The translations under genes and the position numbers were made by a program. The notes under the pieces are model-generated. The model had not been told where the DNA came from. It worked only from the letters and a program-made list of their open reading frames with translations, and did no database searches. A DNA stretch of 64,000 nucleotides from Cyclobacteriaceae bacterium. GTDB lineage: Bacteria > Bacteroidota > Bacteroidia > Cytophagales > Cyclobacteriaceae. The DNA is taken from contig JABFRS010000001.1 in assembly GCA_013141055.1 (NCBI GenBank), forward strand, positions 2,721,714-2,785,713. The letters are read 5' to 3'. This document shows, in pieces, positions 26,216 to 35,341 of the stretch (positions are counted from its first letter, which is position 1; every line of letters starts with the position of its first letter).

Positions 26216-26815
26216 TTATTTTTTTTGAAGGGAGGAGCCGTGGGTATTTGTCTCTTTCTGCAAGCGTTCTTCCAGAATAGAATCGCGCAGGCTGACAAAG
26301 TCCGACAGGATGAGAATGATCGAGAAGTAGTATAACATGATTTCACCCATGACCAGGAGTTTAGCCGGCAGGCTTATAGGTATCACATCATAAAAGCCCA
26401 GGTTGTTAAAACCAAGCATACTCAGGTAAAAAAATTCGAATATGAGCTCAGCAGGATTTAGTCCTGTTGGAACACCTGTGAAATGCGAATCATCAATATG
26501 ATAGAGGCAAAAGTAGTCGACCGAAAACGAAAAGATAATCGTCAGGACGTTGAAGGTCATAAACATGAGAAACCGGAAGTAGGCCACGTTCTTATTTACT
26601 ACATGAAATATTTTTCGCAGACTTTGCAGTATGAAGAATATATTTTTTATGAGCGCCAGAATAAAAATCAGCCAGGTGGTGGTGATCGGATCCAGGACGT
26701 GGTATTCATTTAAAAAAAATATTACGGCGCCAAGGCCGATGATCAGCGTGTACTTAAGAATAAGTTCTATCGTATCGCCTGATTTAAGCAATGCCATTTT
26801 TGAACGTGGTGTCAT
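26216..26815 (-). CDS. Ion-channel-like membrane protein with a degenerate filter
   Basis: A 199-residue protein with four hydrophobic segments. Between the last two is EFFYLSMLGFNNLGFYDVIPISLPAKLLVMGEIMLYYFSI, which matches the pore-helix/filter/inner-helix layout of two-helix K+ channels. The TVGYGD filter is replaced by MLGFNNLGFYD. Ion selectivity is therefore unknown, and it may not conduct K+. Last gene of the long cco operon, 6 bp after the SafE-like gene. Confidence 0.6.
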   Translation of the reverse strand: MTPRSKMALLKSGDTIELILKYTLIIGLGAVIFFLNEYHVLDPITTTWLIFILALIKNIFFILQSLRKIFHVVNKNVAYFRFLMFMTFNVLTIIFSFSVDYFCLYHIDDSHFTGVPTGLNPAELIFEFFYLSMLGFNNLGFYDVIPISLPAKLLVMGEIMLYYFSIILILSDFVSLRDSILEERLQKETNTHGSSLQKK

Positions 26816-26821
26816 TGTTTA

Positions 26822-27502
26822 TCATTTACAGATCACAATTTCTTCCGGTCCGGAGCGATGAGGTGTTTCATGGATGATCACTCCACGTGCTACCAGTACG
26901 ATGCCAAGCACAATTAATGAAACTGTGGTGAAGCGCTGAAGGCTGATATGAAAACGTTGCATGATTTCTTTGAGTACGCTGGTGAATCCCAGCATAACGG
27001 CGAGTGTCCCCAGCCCAAAGAAAATCATGAAGAGAAATCCCGAGCAATAACCTGGCAAAATGAAGCAATAGGTGAGCGCCATGTAAGTCAGCCCGCAGGG
27101 CAACAAACCATTGAGTGCGCCAAGCAGGAAATACGACATGGTATTTTTTTCTTTTAACAAGGTGGCGAACATTGATTTTGCACCCGAAGAAATCCTGTGC
27201 ATAACGGATGTGATGATGGGGATGCGGTTTAACAGGTTGGAACCGGTAACGCCAATAAGAAGCAGCAGAATTCCCAGCGATATGGTCAGCCAGGTCTGGT
27301 AGGCGGACAAGGAAAGAATGGACCCGAACGACGACGCCACCATTCCCATCAGTCCATACATGAGGATGCGGCCACCATTATATAATAACCGGTTATAAAA
27401 GTACGGCCGCTGATAACTGGTGACTGCCATTACCAGAGGACTGCACATCCCAAGGCAATGCAGGCTTCCAGCAAGTCCTAGTAAAAAGGCGGTGAACAGC
27501 AT
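26822..27502 (-). CDS. SafE-like membrane protein of the cbb3 maturation operon
   Basis: A 226-residue protein with six helices. It has the N-terminal FLLGLAGSLHCLGMCSPLVMAV motif (conserved HC-GMC) and LLGALNGLLPCGLTYMALTYCF (PCG), as in the TauE/SafE (DsbD-core-like) proteins that follow fixH in Bacteroidota and Proteobacteria. The paired Cys suggest thiol-disulfide or copper handling during oxidase assembly. Starts 10 bp after fixH. Confidence 0.85.
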   Translation of the reverse strand: MLFTAFLLGLAGSLHCLGMCSPLVMAVTSYQRPYFYNRLLYNGGRILMYGLMGMVASSFGSILSLSAYQTWLTISLGILLLLIGVTGSNLLNRIPIITSVMHRISSGAKSMFATLLKEKNTMSYFLLGALNGLLPCGLTYMALTYCFILPGYCSGFLFMIFFGLGTLAVMLGFTSVLKEIMQRFHISLQRFTTVSLIVLGIVLVARGVIIHETPHRSGPEEIVICK

Positions 27503-27512
27503 CTACTACATA

Positions 27513-27938
27513 TTATAGTGTGACCGATCTCTCCTGGAAGTAGTCTTTCCCCTGCCCTGACCACTGGAGCTTGATTTGGTAGCGGCCTTTAGGCAGACCA
27601 TTAATCGGAAATTGTTCCAGAAGGCGATTAGCGGTGAGATCAAACTTTTTATCCAGTCCTCCATCGGAAGGGCGGAAAAAGATGATGCTACCCTTTTCTA
27701 TTGGAATGAGCTTGACCCATTGAATGGTAAGTGTGTCAACAGTGAGTAGCAAGACTGGTTTGGAAATAAGAGCGTTGTAATTGTTCATCGCGGTGATACG
27801 GGTTTCGTATTGCAACTCTTCCTGATAGTAGTTTTTTGATACAAGGTTCACCGATTCTTTCATGCAGACGATTACCAATACGCCGATGAAGAGCGCGAAT
27901 AAGACGAAGGCAACGATAATGGATTTTCCCCAGTTCAT
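27513..27938 (-). CDS. ccoH: FixH family protein (CcoH)
   Basis: A 141-residue protein with one N-terminal transmembrane helix and a periplasmic immunoglobulin-like domain (VDTLTIQWVKLIPIEKGSIIFFRPSDGGLDKKFDL ... GRYQIKLQWSGQGKDYF). FixH is needed for stable assembly of cbb3 oxidase. Its ATG overlaps the ccoG stop (ATGA), giving translational coupling. Confidence 0.9.
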   Translation of the reverse strand: MNWGKSIIVAFVLFALFIGVLVIVCMKESVNLVSKNYYQEELQYETRITAMNNYNALISKPVLLLTVDTLTIQWVKLIPIEKGSIIFFRPSDGGLDKKFDLTANRLLEQFPINGLPKGRYQIKLQWSGQGKDYFQERSVTL

Positions 27939-29374
27939 GGTTTAATTGGTTTAATGGTAGAGACCGGCCCGATAAATTTCACTTTCACTTTTTCAACGAG
28001 TGTTCCGTTGCGATACACGCCCAGATAAACAATCGTTCTCGATGACGAAAGATCAGCGGATGGAATGCGGATAAAGTATATTTTTTTAAGCATGCCTTCG
28101 GCTGGTACTTCGATGGATTTACCATCAGGGTTTAACAGCTCGGCAGCAGCGGGCGACTCAATCTTCAGCTCAAGAGGCATCCTGTCAAAGGTCTTATTGA
28201 CAAACTCTATATTATAAAGATTGGAGATGTACCCGTCGTTATTGTTCTGGAACAACGTTCCGGAAACTTTGAACACATTGGTCTCCACTTCCGATCGCGT
28301 GATGAGGGAGAAGCTGAGTAGTCCTATCAATGCGACCAGGACAAAGCTGTATCCAATGACACGTGGCGTGAACAGATGGTGGATGCCATCCTTAATGGAG
28401 TTATAAGAAGTGAATCGTATCAGACCTGTAGGCTTATTGATTTTAATCATGACCTCATCGCAAGCATCGATGCACGCGGTGCAGTTCACGCATTCCAGCT
28501 GTGTGCCATTTCGGATATCGATGCCGGTGGGGCATACGTGCACGCATAACTTGCAATCAATACAATCCCCGGAAGGTGCGAGCTCGATGGATCTCTTTTT
28601 AAGTTTGCCGCGCGGTTCTCCGCGGATCCAGTCATAAGCTACTACGATGGAATCTTTAATCAGCAACACACCTTGCAATCTTCCATAGGGGCAAACGGCG
28701 ATGCAGGCCTGCTCACGAAAACGTGCATATACTAAATAAAAGATCGTGGTGAAGGCGAGCAGCCCTGTAAAGCCCGCGATATTTTCAGAAGGAGCGTGCT
28801 GAATAATTTCCAGTGTGTTATGAATACCAATGAGATAAGCCATTGCCGTATGGGCGATAAGCAGCGAAATCAAAATGAATAAGAAATGTTTGAAGATATT
28901 GCGCGAAACCTTTGAAAGGCTGGGTGCCGCTTCTTTCAGTTTTCGCTGTGCGGCACCATCGCCTTCAAGCCAGTATTCTATCTTACGAAAAACCATCTCC
29001 ATGAATAGGGTCTGCGGACACATCCAACCGCACCAGATGCGCCCAAACACCACGGTGAAGAGAATAATGAAAACAAAAAATGTGATGAGGATAATAGCCA
29101 GCAGGACAAAGTCCTGCGGCCAAAAGACCTGACCGAAGATCACAAACTTGCGGGCGAAAACATTGAGCAGCAGCAAGGGCTGACCATCGATGGTAATGAA
29201 GGGACCGCCGAAGAAGAGTGATAACAGAAGGACCGTCACCATGATTCTTCTCTGGTGAAGATTGCCGGAAGGTTTTTTTGGATAGAGCCAGATGCGCTTT
29301 CCTTTTTCGTCTACGGTGGCAATCGTATTACGAAACTCTTCATCGTATTGGTAGAGATCTTCGGCGGTATTCAC
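27935..29374 (-). CDS. ccoG: Cytochrome oxidase accessory protein CcoG (FixG)
   Basis: A 479-residue membrane ferredoxin-type protein: several N-terminal helices with GRIWCGWMCPQTLFMEMVFR, then CIAVCPYGRLQG. Two 4Fe-4S motifs follow (CIDCKLCVHVCPTGID; CVNCTACIDACDEVM) around residues 270-315, then a C-terminal Ig-like domain. CcoG reduces Cu2+ to Cu+ for insertion into the cbb3 binuclear centre. Starts one base after the ccoP stop and overlaps fixH. Confidence 0.95.
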   Translation of the reverse strand: MNTAEDLYQYDEEFRNTIATVDEKGKRIWLYPKKPSGNLHQRRIMVTVLLLSLFFGGPFITIDGQPLLLLNVFARKFVIFGQVFWPQDFVLLAIILITFFVFIILFTVVFGRIWCGWMCPQTLFMEMVFRKIEYWLEGDGAAQRKLKEAAPSLSKVSRNIFKHFLFILISLLIAHTAMAYLIGIHNTLEIIQHAPSENIAGFTGLLAFTTIFYLVYARFREQACIAVCPYGRLQGVLLIKDSIVVAYDWIRGEPRGKLKKRSIELAPSGDCIDCKLCVHVCPTGIDIRNGTQLECVNCTACIDACDEVMIKINKPTGLIRFTSYNSIKDGIHHLFTPRVIGYSFVLVALIGLLSFSLITRSEVETNVFKVSGTLFQNNNDGYISNLYNIEFVNKTFDRMPLELKIESPAAAELLNPDGKSIEVPAEGMLKKIYFIRIPSADLSSSRTIVYLGVYRNGTLVEKVKVKFIGPVSTIKPIKP

Positions 29375-29375
29375 G

Positions 29376-30464
29376 TTATTTTTTTAGTGCAATGTTCAAG
29401 CTGTCCACACGGGTGGTATCCGGTTTCAGCTCAATTGTGGGAGAGAACCGTTCGCCCTGGGGAGCTTTTGGGTTCGCAGGTTTGGAACCTTGCAGGCTCA
29501 TGACATAGAATGCAACATCGCGAACATCTTTCTGACTCATGACTTTTCCCCAGGCAGGCATAGCCTTTTCTACAAACCCATTGTTAATGGTATGATAGAT
29601 GTTCTTAATATCCCCGCCATGTAACCAGAACTCATCGGTGAGGTTAGGCCCGATCGAATTGCCACCACCATCAGCGCGGTGACACGATGCGCAGTTGCTG
29701 GAACTGAAGACTAGTTTACCACGGGAGATGATTTCCGCGTCTGCCGAATATAGCAACGTATTTTCATCAATGAGCTCAGCAGGCTGAGACGCCTTCAGGA
29801 TACGGGCAGCGTCATCAGCCGCAGCAAGTTCATTTTGATATTCCTGCTCTGGTAACGGAAAAGAATCGGTGAAGTGATAGACGACCATGTAAATGACGGC
29901 GAATACAATACAACCATAGAACAAACCTTTCCACCAGGGTGGCAGGTGGTTATCAAGTTCCTTAATGCCGTCATAGTTATGATCGAGTTCAATGCTTTTT
30001 TCTTCCTCTAATGGCACAAGATCGTTCGCCTGATTCCAGAGCTTTGACCACCAGGAAGGAGTGGAGGCATAGGAGATTCCAAGGCGGGTTGCTTTTTCTT
30101 TGGCAGCCTGTTCAATAAAAACATTGAGTACCCGAAGCATTACCACCACTACCACCAACACCAGGACAATGGTGATGAGCACAAAGGTTAGTACGGCATA
30201 TAGCGGAAGCATGGGGCTATTGAATGGATCATCCCAGAATGTTTTGGGAGTGGATCCATCTTGTGCAAATGCACTGACAGATCCCAGCAAGAGCATAGAT
30301 AATAACGCGGTGAGTTTTTTCAGAAGTGTTTTCTCCTGTGCTTGTTGCTTTTTCCGGCAGTCATCACAGTTCCGCCGGCACGGCAACGGTGCCATGGCAT
30401 TCTTAGCGGTGGTAATCGTGCTATTATTTTTATCAGGATGTTTGATTGCTGTTTTCTGACACAT
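29376..30464 (-). CDS. ccoP: cbb3 oxidase subunit CcoP (diheme-family, one CXXCH)
   Basis: A 362-residue protein with two transmembrane helices (about 80-105 and 178-198) and a cytochrome c domain with one haem site, CASCH near residue 258, and a later AMPAWG Met ligand. A single haem c rather than two appears usual for the Bacteroidota form. The N-terminal 50 residues contain CRRNCDDCRKK before a signal-like helix. ATG 30464 is 2 bp from the ccoQ stop, supporting this start, but a shorter protein starting after the Cys segment is possible. It passes electrons to CcoO/CcoN. Confidence 0.92.
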   Translation of the reverse strand: MCQKTAIKHPDKNNSTITTAKNAMAPLPCRRNCDDCRKKQQAQEKTLLKKLTALLSMLLLGSVSAFAQDGSTPKTFWDDPFNSPMLPLYAVLTFVLITIVLVLVVVVVMLRVLNVFIEQAAKEKATRLGISYASTPSWWSKLWNQANDLVPLEEEKSIELDHNYDGIKELDNHLPPWWKGLFYGCIVFAVIYMVVYHFTDSFPLPEQEYQNELAAADDAARILKASQPAELIDENTLLYSADAEIISRGKLVFSSSNCASCHRADGGGNSIGPNLTDEFWLHGGDIKNIYHTINNGFVEKAMPAWGKVMSQKDVRDVAFYVMSLQGSKPANPKAPQGERFSPTIELKPDTTRVDSLNIALKK

Positions 30465-30466
30465 GG

Positions 30467-30661
30467 TTATCGGGGATTAATCGTTGTGCTGGAATTTTTC
30501 ACGCCGTCGTTGAGTGGTAGCTCTTTCATCGTGTTGATGAATCCTTTGTCGGCCGTGAAGACATACCACAGCAGGCACAGGAAGAACAGGAAGAAGATCA
30601 CAAAAGAGATCATTGGCCAGATGGCAATGTTATCGATGCTCTGAAGAATGTTATTGTACAT
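30467..30661 (-). CDS. ccoQ: cbb3 oxidase small subunit CcoQ-like
   Basis: A 64-residue protein with one transmembrane helix (IWPMISFVIFFLFFLCLLWYVFTADKGF), in the ccoQ position between ccoNO (3-bp gap) and ccoP (2-bp gap). CcoQ stabilises the oxidase in air. Recognised mainly by position, size and the WYVF..DKGF pattern. Confidence 0.85.
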   Translation of the reverse strand: MYNNILQSIDNIAIWPMISFVIFFLFFLCLLWYVFTADKGFINTMKELPLNDGVKNSSTTINPR

Positions 30662-30664
30662 GGC

Positions 30665-32815
30665 TTATGGGTTTTGATCTTTCGATGTTGTACTTGCTGT
30701 TTTATCAGCCTTGATATCTTTTCCAAGTCGCTGGAGGTAGGCGATGATAGCAACGATCTCCGCTTCCTGCATCACTTCAATGCCGTCCGCTTTGAGGTTA
30801 TCGGCAATGCCTTTCGCCTGTGCATCAAGTTCATCGTTGGCAGTAGATTCATAATTTTCTGCATAGGGCACGCCAACGCGTCGAAGGGCTGTGATCTTTC
30901 CTGCCGTCTGTGTTTTATCAATTACCTGTTCAAACAGCCACGGATAAGGAGGCATGATCGACCCCGTTGAAACCGCATCGGGCGCAAGCAGGTGATTGTA
31001 ATGCCATGCATTGGAATATTTTCCGCTGGTGCGCTGGAGGTCCGGGCCGGTGCGTTTGGATCCCCACAGGAAAGGATGATCATATACGTATTCGCCCGCC
31101 TTTGAATATTCACCATATCGCTCGGTCTCTGAGCGGAACGGACGGACCATCTGTGTGTGACAGTTCACGCAACCTTCCCGGATATAAATGTCCCGGCCGT
31201 GAAGCTCTAAAGGTGTATAAGGTTTTACACTGGCAATGGTCGGTATGTTTGATTTGATTAAGAATGTGGGTACCATTTCGATGGCACCCCCAATCAGTAT
31301 AGCGACGAGTGAAAGAACAGTGAATAGTATCGGTTTATGTTCAAGTATCCGGTGATGCCATCCGCCAGAGGCTGGGGCACGATAAACTTTCGTTAACGGC
31401 GCCGCTTCTGCTTCTTCGTTGGCAATGAACGTACCGGCGTATGCTGTCTTGATAAGATTATAGGTCATGATGATGGCGCCCGTGAGATACAGGGCTCCGC
31501 CACAGGCGCGCAGCATGTGAAGGGGAAGAATCTGAACCGTTGTTTCAAGGAAGTTTTTATAGACGAGAAATCCTTCCGCATTAAACTCTTTCCACATGAG
31601 ACTTTGCACTACTCCGGACACATACATTGGAACAGCGTAGAAGATAATGCCGAGCGTGCCAAGCCAGAAGTGAATGTTGGCAAGAGAAGTCGAATAGAGT
31701 TTGGTATTCCACATCCGCGGAACCATCCAGTACAGAATTCCAAAGATCAGAAAGCCATTCCATCCAAGTCCGCCCACGTGGACGTGTGCTACGATCCAGT
31801 CGGTAAAGTGAGCAATGGCGTTTACGTTCTTCAATGAAAGCAGCGGGCCTTCAAGTGTCGCCATACCGTAGGCAGTGACGGCAACGACCATGAACTTGAG
31901 CACTGGTTCTTCACGGACGCGATCCCATGCACCGCGTAGGGTCATCAGACCATTGAGCATACCACCCCAGGATGGAGCGATGAGCATGATAGAAAATACA
32001 ACGCCCAGTGATTGTGCCCAGTCGGGAAGGGAGGTATATAATAAGTGGTGAGGACCTGCCCAGATATAAATGAATATTAACGACCAGAAATGGATAATGG
32101 AAAGCTTATAGGAGTAGACCGGGCGGTTGGCGGCTTTGGGAAGAAAGTAATACATCATCCCCAGGTACGGTGTGGTAAGGAAAAATGCAACGGCGTTGTG
32201 ACCGTACCACCACTGGACGAGTGCATCCTGAACGCCGGCATAACCGGAATAGCTTTTGAAAAATGTTACCGGTATTTCATAGGAGTTCACTAAGTGAAGA
32301 ACAGCGACGGTAATGAACGTGGCGATGTAAAACCATATGGCAACGTACATGTGACGCTCGCGCCGTTTGATGATCGTGCCGATCATATTCCATCCAAAGA
32401 CAACCCATATTACCGTGATGGCGATGTCGATGGGCCACTCGAGCTCCGCATACTCTTTCGAGGTGGTCATACCGAGCGGTAACGAAATTGCTGCAGCAAG
32501 AATGATCAGCTGCCATCCCCAGAAGTGTATCCAGCTTAAGGTATCGCTGAACATGCGCGTCTTGAGCAGACGCTGCATTGAGTAATAGATCCCGGCAAAC
32601 ATCGCGTTGCCGACGAAGGCAAAGATGATCGCATTGGTATGGAGTGGACGTATGCGGCCGAATGTGGTGTACTGGGTGTCAAAATTGAAGATGGGATAGA
32701 AGAGCTGGATGGCCGCAGTAAGTCCGACAAGCATTCCAACAAGTCCAAACACAACGGTGGCGATAATAAAGGCTTTGACCACCTTGTTATCGTAACTGAA
32801 TCTCTCTAATTCCAT
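30665..32815 (-). CDS. ccoNO: Fused cbb3 oxidase subunits I and II (CcoN-CcoO)
   Basis: ATG 32815 gives MELERFSYDNKVVKAFIIATVVFG, the normal CcoN start; a TTG at 32893 extends the frame but overlaps regulatory DNA. Residues 1-470 are the 12-helix haem-copper core, with conserved His in RPLHTNAIIFAF, HNAVAFFLT and HVHVGGLGWNGF. Residues 510-716 are a CcoO-type cytochrome c with CVNCH near 550. The fusion is typical of Bacteroidota. This high-affinity oxidase reduces O2 to water at very low oxygen. First gene of a seven-gene operon (to 26216) with an operator 82 bp upstream. Confidence 0.96.
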   Translation of the reverse strand: MELERFSYDNKVVKAFIIATVVFGLVGMLVGLTAAIQLFYPIFNFDTQYTTFGRIRPLHTNAIIFAFVGNAMFAGIYYSMQRLLKTRMFSDTLSWIHFWGWQLIILAAAISLPLGMTTSKEYAELEWPIDIAITVIWVVFGWNMIGTIIKRRERHMYVAIWFYIATFITVAVLHLVNSYEIPVTFFKSYSGYAGVQDALVQWWYGHNAVAFFLTTPYLGMMYYFLPKAANRPVYSYKLSIIHFWSLIFIYIWAGPHHLLYTSLPDWAQSLGVVFSIMLIAPSWGGMLNGLMTLRGAWDRVREEPVLKFMVVAVTAYGMATLEGPLLSLKNVNAIAHFTDWIVAHVHVGGLGWNGFLIFGILYWMVPRMWNTKLYSTSLANIHFWLGTLGIIFYAVPMYVSGVVQSLMWKEFNAEGFLVYKNFLETTVQILPLHMLRACGGALYLTGAIIMTYNLIKTAYAGTFIANEEAEAAPLTKVYRAPASGGWHHRILEHKPILFTVLSLVAILIGGAIEMVPTFLIKSNIPTIASVKPYTPLELHGRDIYIREGCVNCHTQMVRPFRSETERYGEYSKAGEYVYDHPFLWGSKRTGPDLQRTSGKYSNAWHYNHLLAPDAVSTGSIMPPYPWLFEQVIDKTQTAGKITALRRVGVPYAENYESTANDELDAQAKGIADNLKADGIEVMQEAEIVAIIAYLQRLGKDIKADKTASTTSKDQNP

Positions 32816-32896
32816 GGGAGGAGGTTTTGTTGATTGACTGCCATAAAAGTAGAGGAGCTCGGCAGGCACCTGAATGACTGTTGTTATGGACAAAGA

Positions 32897-32908
32897 TGAC
32901 TTTTGTCA
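32897..32908. promoter_or_regulatory. Putative Crp/Fnr-type operator (TGACTTTTGTCA) of the cco operon
   Basis: Between ccoNO (-, 32815) and the membrane protein starting at 32967 (+). The match at the expected -7 positions is poor on both sides, so the promoter geometry here may differ. Confidence 0.68.
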
Positions 32909-32966
32909 GCTGGCTACCTGATAAAGCCGAGGGAATGTTAAAAAAAGGTACGCGAGATTTGAGGAT

Positions 32967-33824
32967 ATGATCGCAACCGGAAAGATACTTCAGGCAAGAC
33001 ATCGCCCGCTGGCGACCTGGTATCGCGGGTTGGTCGCTCCTTCAATCATCCTTTCGGTATTGATTGCCGGAGTGAGTGGTGTCGGAATTTTCTACGACGA
33101 CTTTTACCAGTATGAATCCATTAATTGGCAGTTGCAGGCGGGAGGGCAGGACCTTGTTGATCTCTTTGTGCTTGTGCCGCTGCTGGCGGTCTGTGCTGTT
33201 TCCCTTCGGCTCAACAAACGCGTCGGGGTGATGATCCTGGCGGGTGCCCTGTTATACACGGTGTACACGTTTATGGTCTATTGCTTTGATGTTCACTTTA
33301 ACCGGCTTTTTGCCATGTATTGCCTGGTGTTGTGTTTGTCGATCTATTCGCTGCTGTATTTGTTTTATCATTACCTCGCCCAAGGCGTGAGACAGGCAGC
33401 GATGAATATTTTTCCGTTTCGGCTCATCGGCATATTTTTCATTGTTATTTCGCTGGCGTTTGCTGCGCTCTGGTTATCGGAAATCGTTCCGGCCATTCTC
33501 CATAATCAACCCCCGGCAAACCTGAGGATCATTAATCTTCCCACGAACCCTGTTCACGTGCTGGACCTTGCGCTGCTCCTTCCCGGAATTTTCTCGTGTG
33601 GTATTTTGCTGTTCTTCAAGAAACGCATTGGTTATTTACTGGCACCGGTGTTCCTGGTATTCTTTATACTAATGGACCTGACGATCGCGCTGCTCACGGT
33701 GATCCTTAAAACGCAAGGGCAGGATGGCAGCTTTGTATTGGCCGCTGGAATGATTGCCCTGGCACTCATCAGCCTGGTTCTTTTTCTCGCCGGACTTAAA
33801 TCCATATTGTATGAACACAAATAA
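32967..33824 (+). CDS. Eight-helix membrane protein, unrecognised
   Basis: A 285-residue protein with about eight hydrophobic segments and a periplasmic loop after the first (GIFYDDFYQYESINWQLQAGGQDLVDL). No family recognised. Divergent from ccoNO and sharing its operator, with the next gene overlapping its end by 14 bp. A role in the membrane under low oxygen is inferred from position only. Confidence 0.7.
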   Translation: MIATGKILQARHRPLATWYRGLVAPSIILSVLIAGVSGVGIFYDDFYQYESINWQLQAGGQDLVDLFVLVPLLAVCAVSLRLNKRVGVMILAGALLYTVYTFMVYCFDVHFNRLFAMYCLVLCLSIYSLLYLFYHYLAQGVRQAAMNIFPFRLIGIFFIVISLAFAALWLSEIVPAILHNQPPANLRIINLPTNPVHVLDLALLLPGIFSCGILLFFKKRIGYLLAPVFLVFFILMDLTIALLTVILKTQGQDGSFVLAAGMIALALISLVLFLAGLKSILYEHK

Positions 33825-34239
33825 CATTACAACAGGGATCGTAAAAATCCTTTTGCAGACACTTCTTTTCCTGAACGGAATCAGTGCCGTGATCGGTGGG
33901 CTGCTGCTCATGGCACAGCCCAATGGAAGATTGCTCCATATCACCGTGGCGATGTTACGGTATTCCCCGTTTACCAGTTATTTCCTTCCGGGAATGGTGC
34001 TGTTTGTTTTCAATGGTGTGTCGAGCCTGTTGATATTTTATCTTTCGATTTTTTCTTCCCCACGTTATCCACTCTATGCTGTTGCGCAGGGAGCATTTTT
34101 GATACTGTGGATCATGGTCCAGGTAGTTTATCTCCAGACGTTTTCTCCCCTGCACCTGGTGATGGGCGTCATGGGTTTGAACATGGCGGCGATGGGAGCC
34201 TGGCTTCGTCAGGCAACACCAACTTCCCCGGCCTCCTGA
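33811..34239 (+). CDS. Four-helix membrane protein, unrecognised
   Basis: ATG 33811 gives 142 residues (MNTNNITTGIVKILLQTLLFLNGISAVIGG); an in-frame start at 33754 lies deep in the preceding gene. Four transmembrane helices; the MAQPNGRLLHI motif after the first helix is notable. Overlaps the preceding gene by 14 bp, so translation is probably coupled. Its last 31 bases overlap the end of the convergent DUF892 gene. Confidence 0.65.
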   Translation: MNTNNITTGIVKILLQTLLFLNGISAVIGGLLLMAQPNGRLLHITVAMLRYSPFTSYFLPGMVLFVFNGVSSLLIFYLSIFSSPRYPLYAVAQGAFLILWIMVQVVYLQTFSPLHLVMGVMGLNMAAMGAWLRQATPTSPAS

Positions 34240-34715
34240 AGAATACCTTCTGATGAAATTTTCAGCAGGGTCTCGTAGGTTTCATTCTCCCAGCCGGCAA
34301 CCTCATTCACGAGCGCCGATACCGTGTTAAGCTCCAGCGCGGAAGAATAGAGTTTTGCCGTGATATAAAGAGAAGACTTGTAGCGAGTGAGCGATAGCAG
34401 CGCACCGAGAAGCTGTACATCCCTTAATTCACATGCAGATTCCGATCGCACGATGGCAGTCATTTGGTCAAGGATGCCTACAACGGGCTTGCATTTGCGG
34501 GATTGTGGTCTAACCAACAAATAACCGAACATGCGTTTTAACTTCATTCGTTTATCTGAACTGCTTTCCAGGTATTTCTTAAACGTTGCTGCTAATTTTT
34601 TATGCCCGATGGCCGGCAGACTTGCGGGCAACACTTTCTGTATTTTCTTTTCAGCCACATAGGCTGCTTCCAGATGATAGGCGAGAATCTCGTTGAGGTT
34701 GTTAAGCTGTTTCAT
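34209..34715 (-). CDS. Ferritin-like DUF892 (YciE/YciF family) protein
   Basis: ATG 34715 gives about 168 residues (MKQLNNLNEILAYHLEAAYVAEKKIQKVLP). The LxxLxxHxLxxxYxAExxIxxxLP pattern is that of DUF892 four-helix ferritin-like proteins, which are induced by stress. The usual second half with E..H motifs is less clear (KSSLYITAKLYSSALEL), so di-iron binding is uncertain. Last gene of the operon that starts with usp at 39920. Confidence 0.75.
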   Translation of the reverse strand: MKQLNNLNEILAYHLEAAYVAEKKIQKVLPASLPAIGHKKLAATFKKYLESSSDKRMKLKRMFGYLLVRPQSRKCKPVVGILDQMTAIVRSESACELRDVQLLGALLSLTRYKSSLYITAKLYSSALELNTVSALVNEVAGWENETYETLLKISSEGILQEAGEVGVA

Positions 34716-34755
34716 GATGAATGTTTTAAATGCTGTTGTTGATGCCTTTGATTCA

Positions 34756-35130
34756 CTACCATTTTCCCTTTGACATTTTCTTTTCCTGCAGTGCTTTGGA
34801 AAGAATAAATAATACGCCTTCAATGATGAAGGGAATTCCATATACCATCGCGGTGAAGCGGTCATCGCGCGAGAAGTGGAAGGCCATCATCAGGAAGCCG
34901 GCAACGATCATGATGGAGCCGCCCTTGTCGGGCTGCAGCCAGGCGATACCATAACCGGCCAGTGCAAACAGGACAAAGGACAGGAATATGTAAAAGACGA
35001 ACTGGACATTTTCATATAATCCATCCAGTCCTTGCAGGAATGTAAACCCGATAAAGATACTGGCGGTTACAAGGCCCATGATGCGGGCCGACCATTTAGC
35101 AAAAACAGCGGGAGTAAAATGAGTGTGCAT
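34756..35130 (-). CDS. Small membrane protein downstream of ccoS
   Basis: A 124-residue protein with four hydrophobic helices (ARIMGLVTASIFIGFTFLQGL; FVFYIFLSFVLFALAGYGIAWL; GSIMIVAGFLMMAFHF; MVYGIPFIIEGVLFIL). The pattern is like DUF7670-type or related small redox-cluster membrane proteins, but I cannot place it. It lies 12 bp after ccoS in the same operon. Confidence 0.65.
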   Translation of the reverse strand: MHTHFTPAVFAKWSARIMGLVTASIFIGFTFLQGLDGLYENVQFVFYIFLSFVLFALAGYGIAWLQPDKGGSIMIVAGFLMMAFHFSRDDRFTAMVYGIPFIIEGVLFILSKALQEKKMSKGKW

Positions 35131-35142
35131 CTTTTTATTTTT

Positions 35143-35334
35143 TTATTTCTTAACCGGATCGGGAGATAAAGCAGATTTCTTCTTTTCGTTCTGTGTTGAA
35201 TCACCAAAAAGAATTCTGACCGACGGTGTATAGGTATCGCTGTACTGACCGCTACGGATATTCCAGATGAACGCAATGAGAAAACCAACAGCAATGATAA
35301 GACTGATGAAGATGAGCGGAATGATGATGTCCAT
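35143..35334 (-). CDS. ccoS: cbb3 oxidase assembly protein CcoS
   Basis: ATG 35334 gives a 63-residue protein (MDIIIPLIFISLIIAVGFLIAFIWNIRSGQYSD), with one helix and the CcoS signature of a helix followed by an AFIWxxxSGQYDD-like motif. It is needed for haem/copper loading of cbb3 oxidase. A longer frame to 35424 overlaps the CoA-transferase gene and is rejected. It sits 7 bp after the CoA-transferase and downstream of ccoI. Confidence 0.9.
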   Translation of the reverse strand: MDIIIPLIFISLIIAVGFLIAFIWNIRSGQYSDTYTPSVRILFGDSTQNEKKKSALSPDPVKK

Positions 35335-35341
35335 ATTCGTA

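Noticed and set aside
32816..32893. N-terminal 26-residue extension of ccoNO from a TTG codon
   Set aside because: It is not like any CcoN start and lies in the space between the operator and the first normal ATG.
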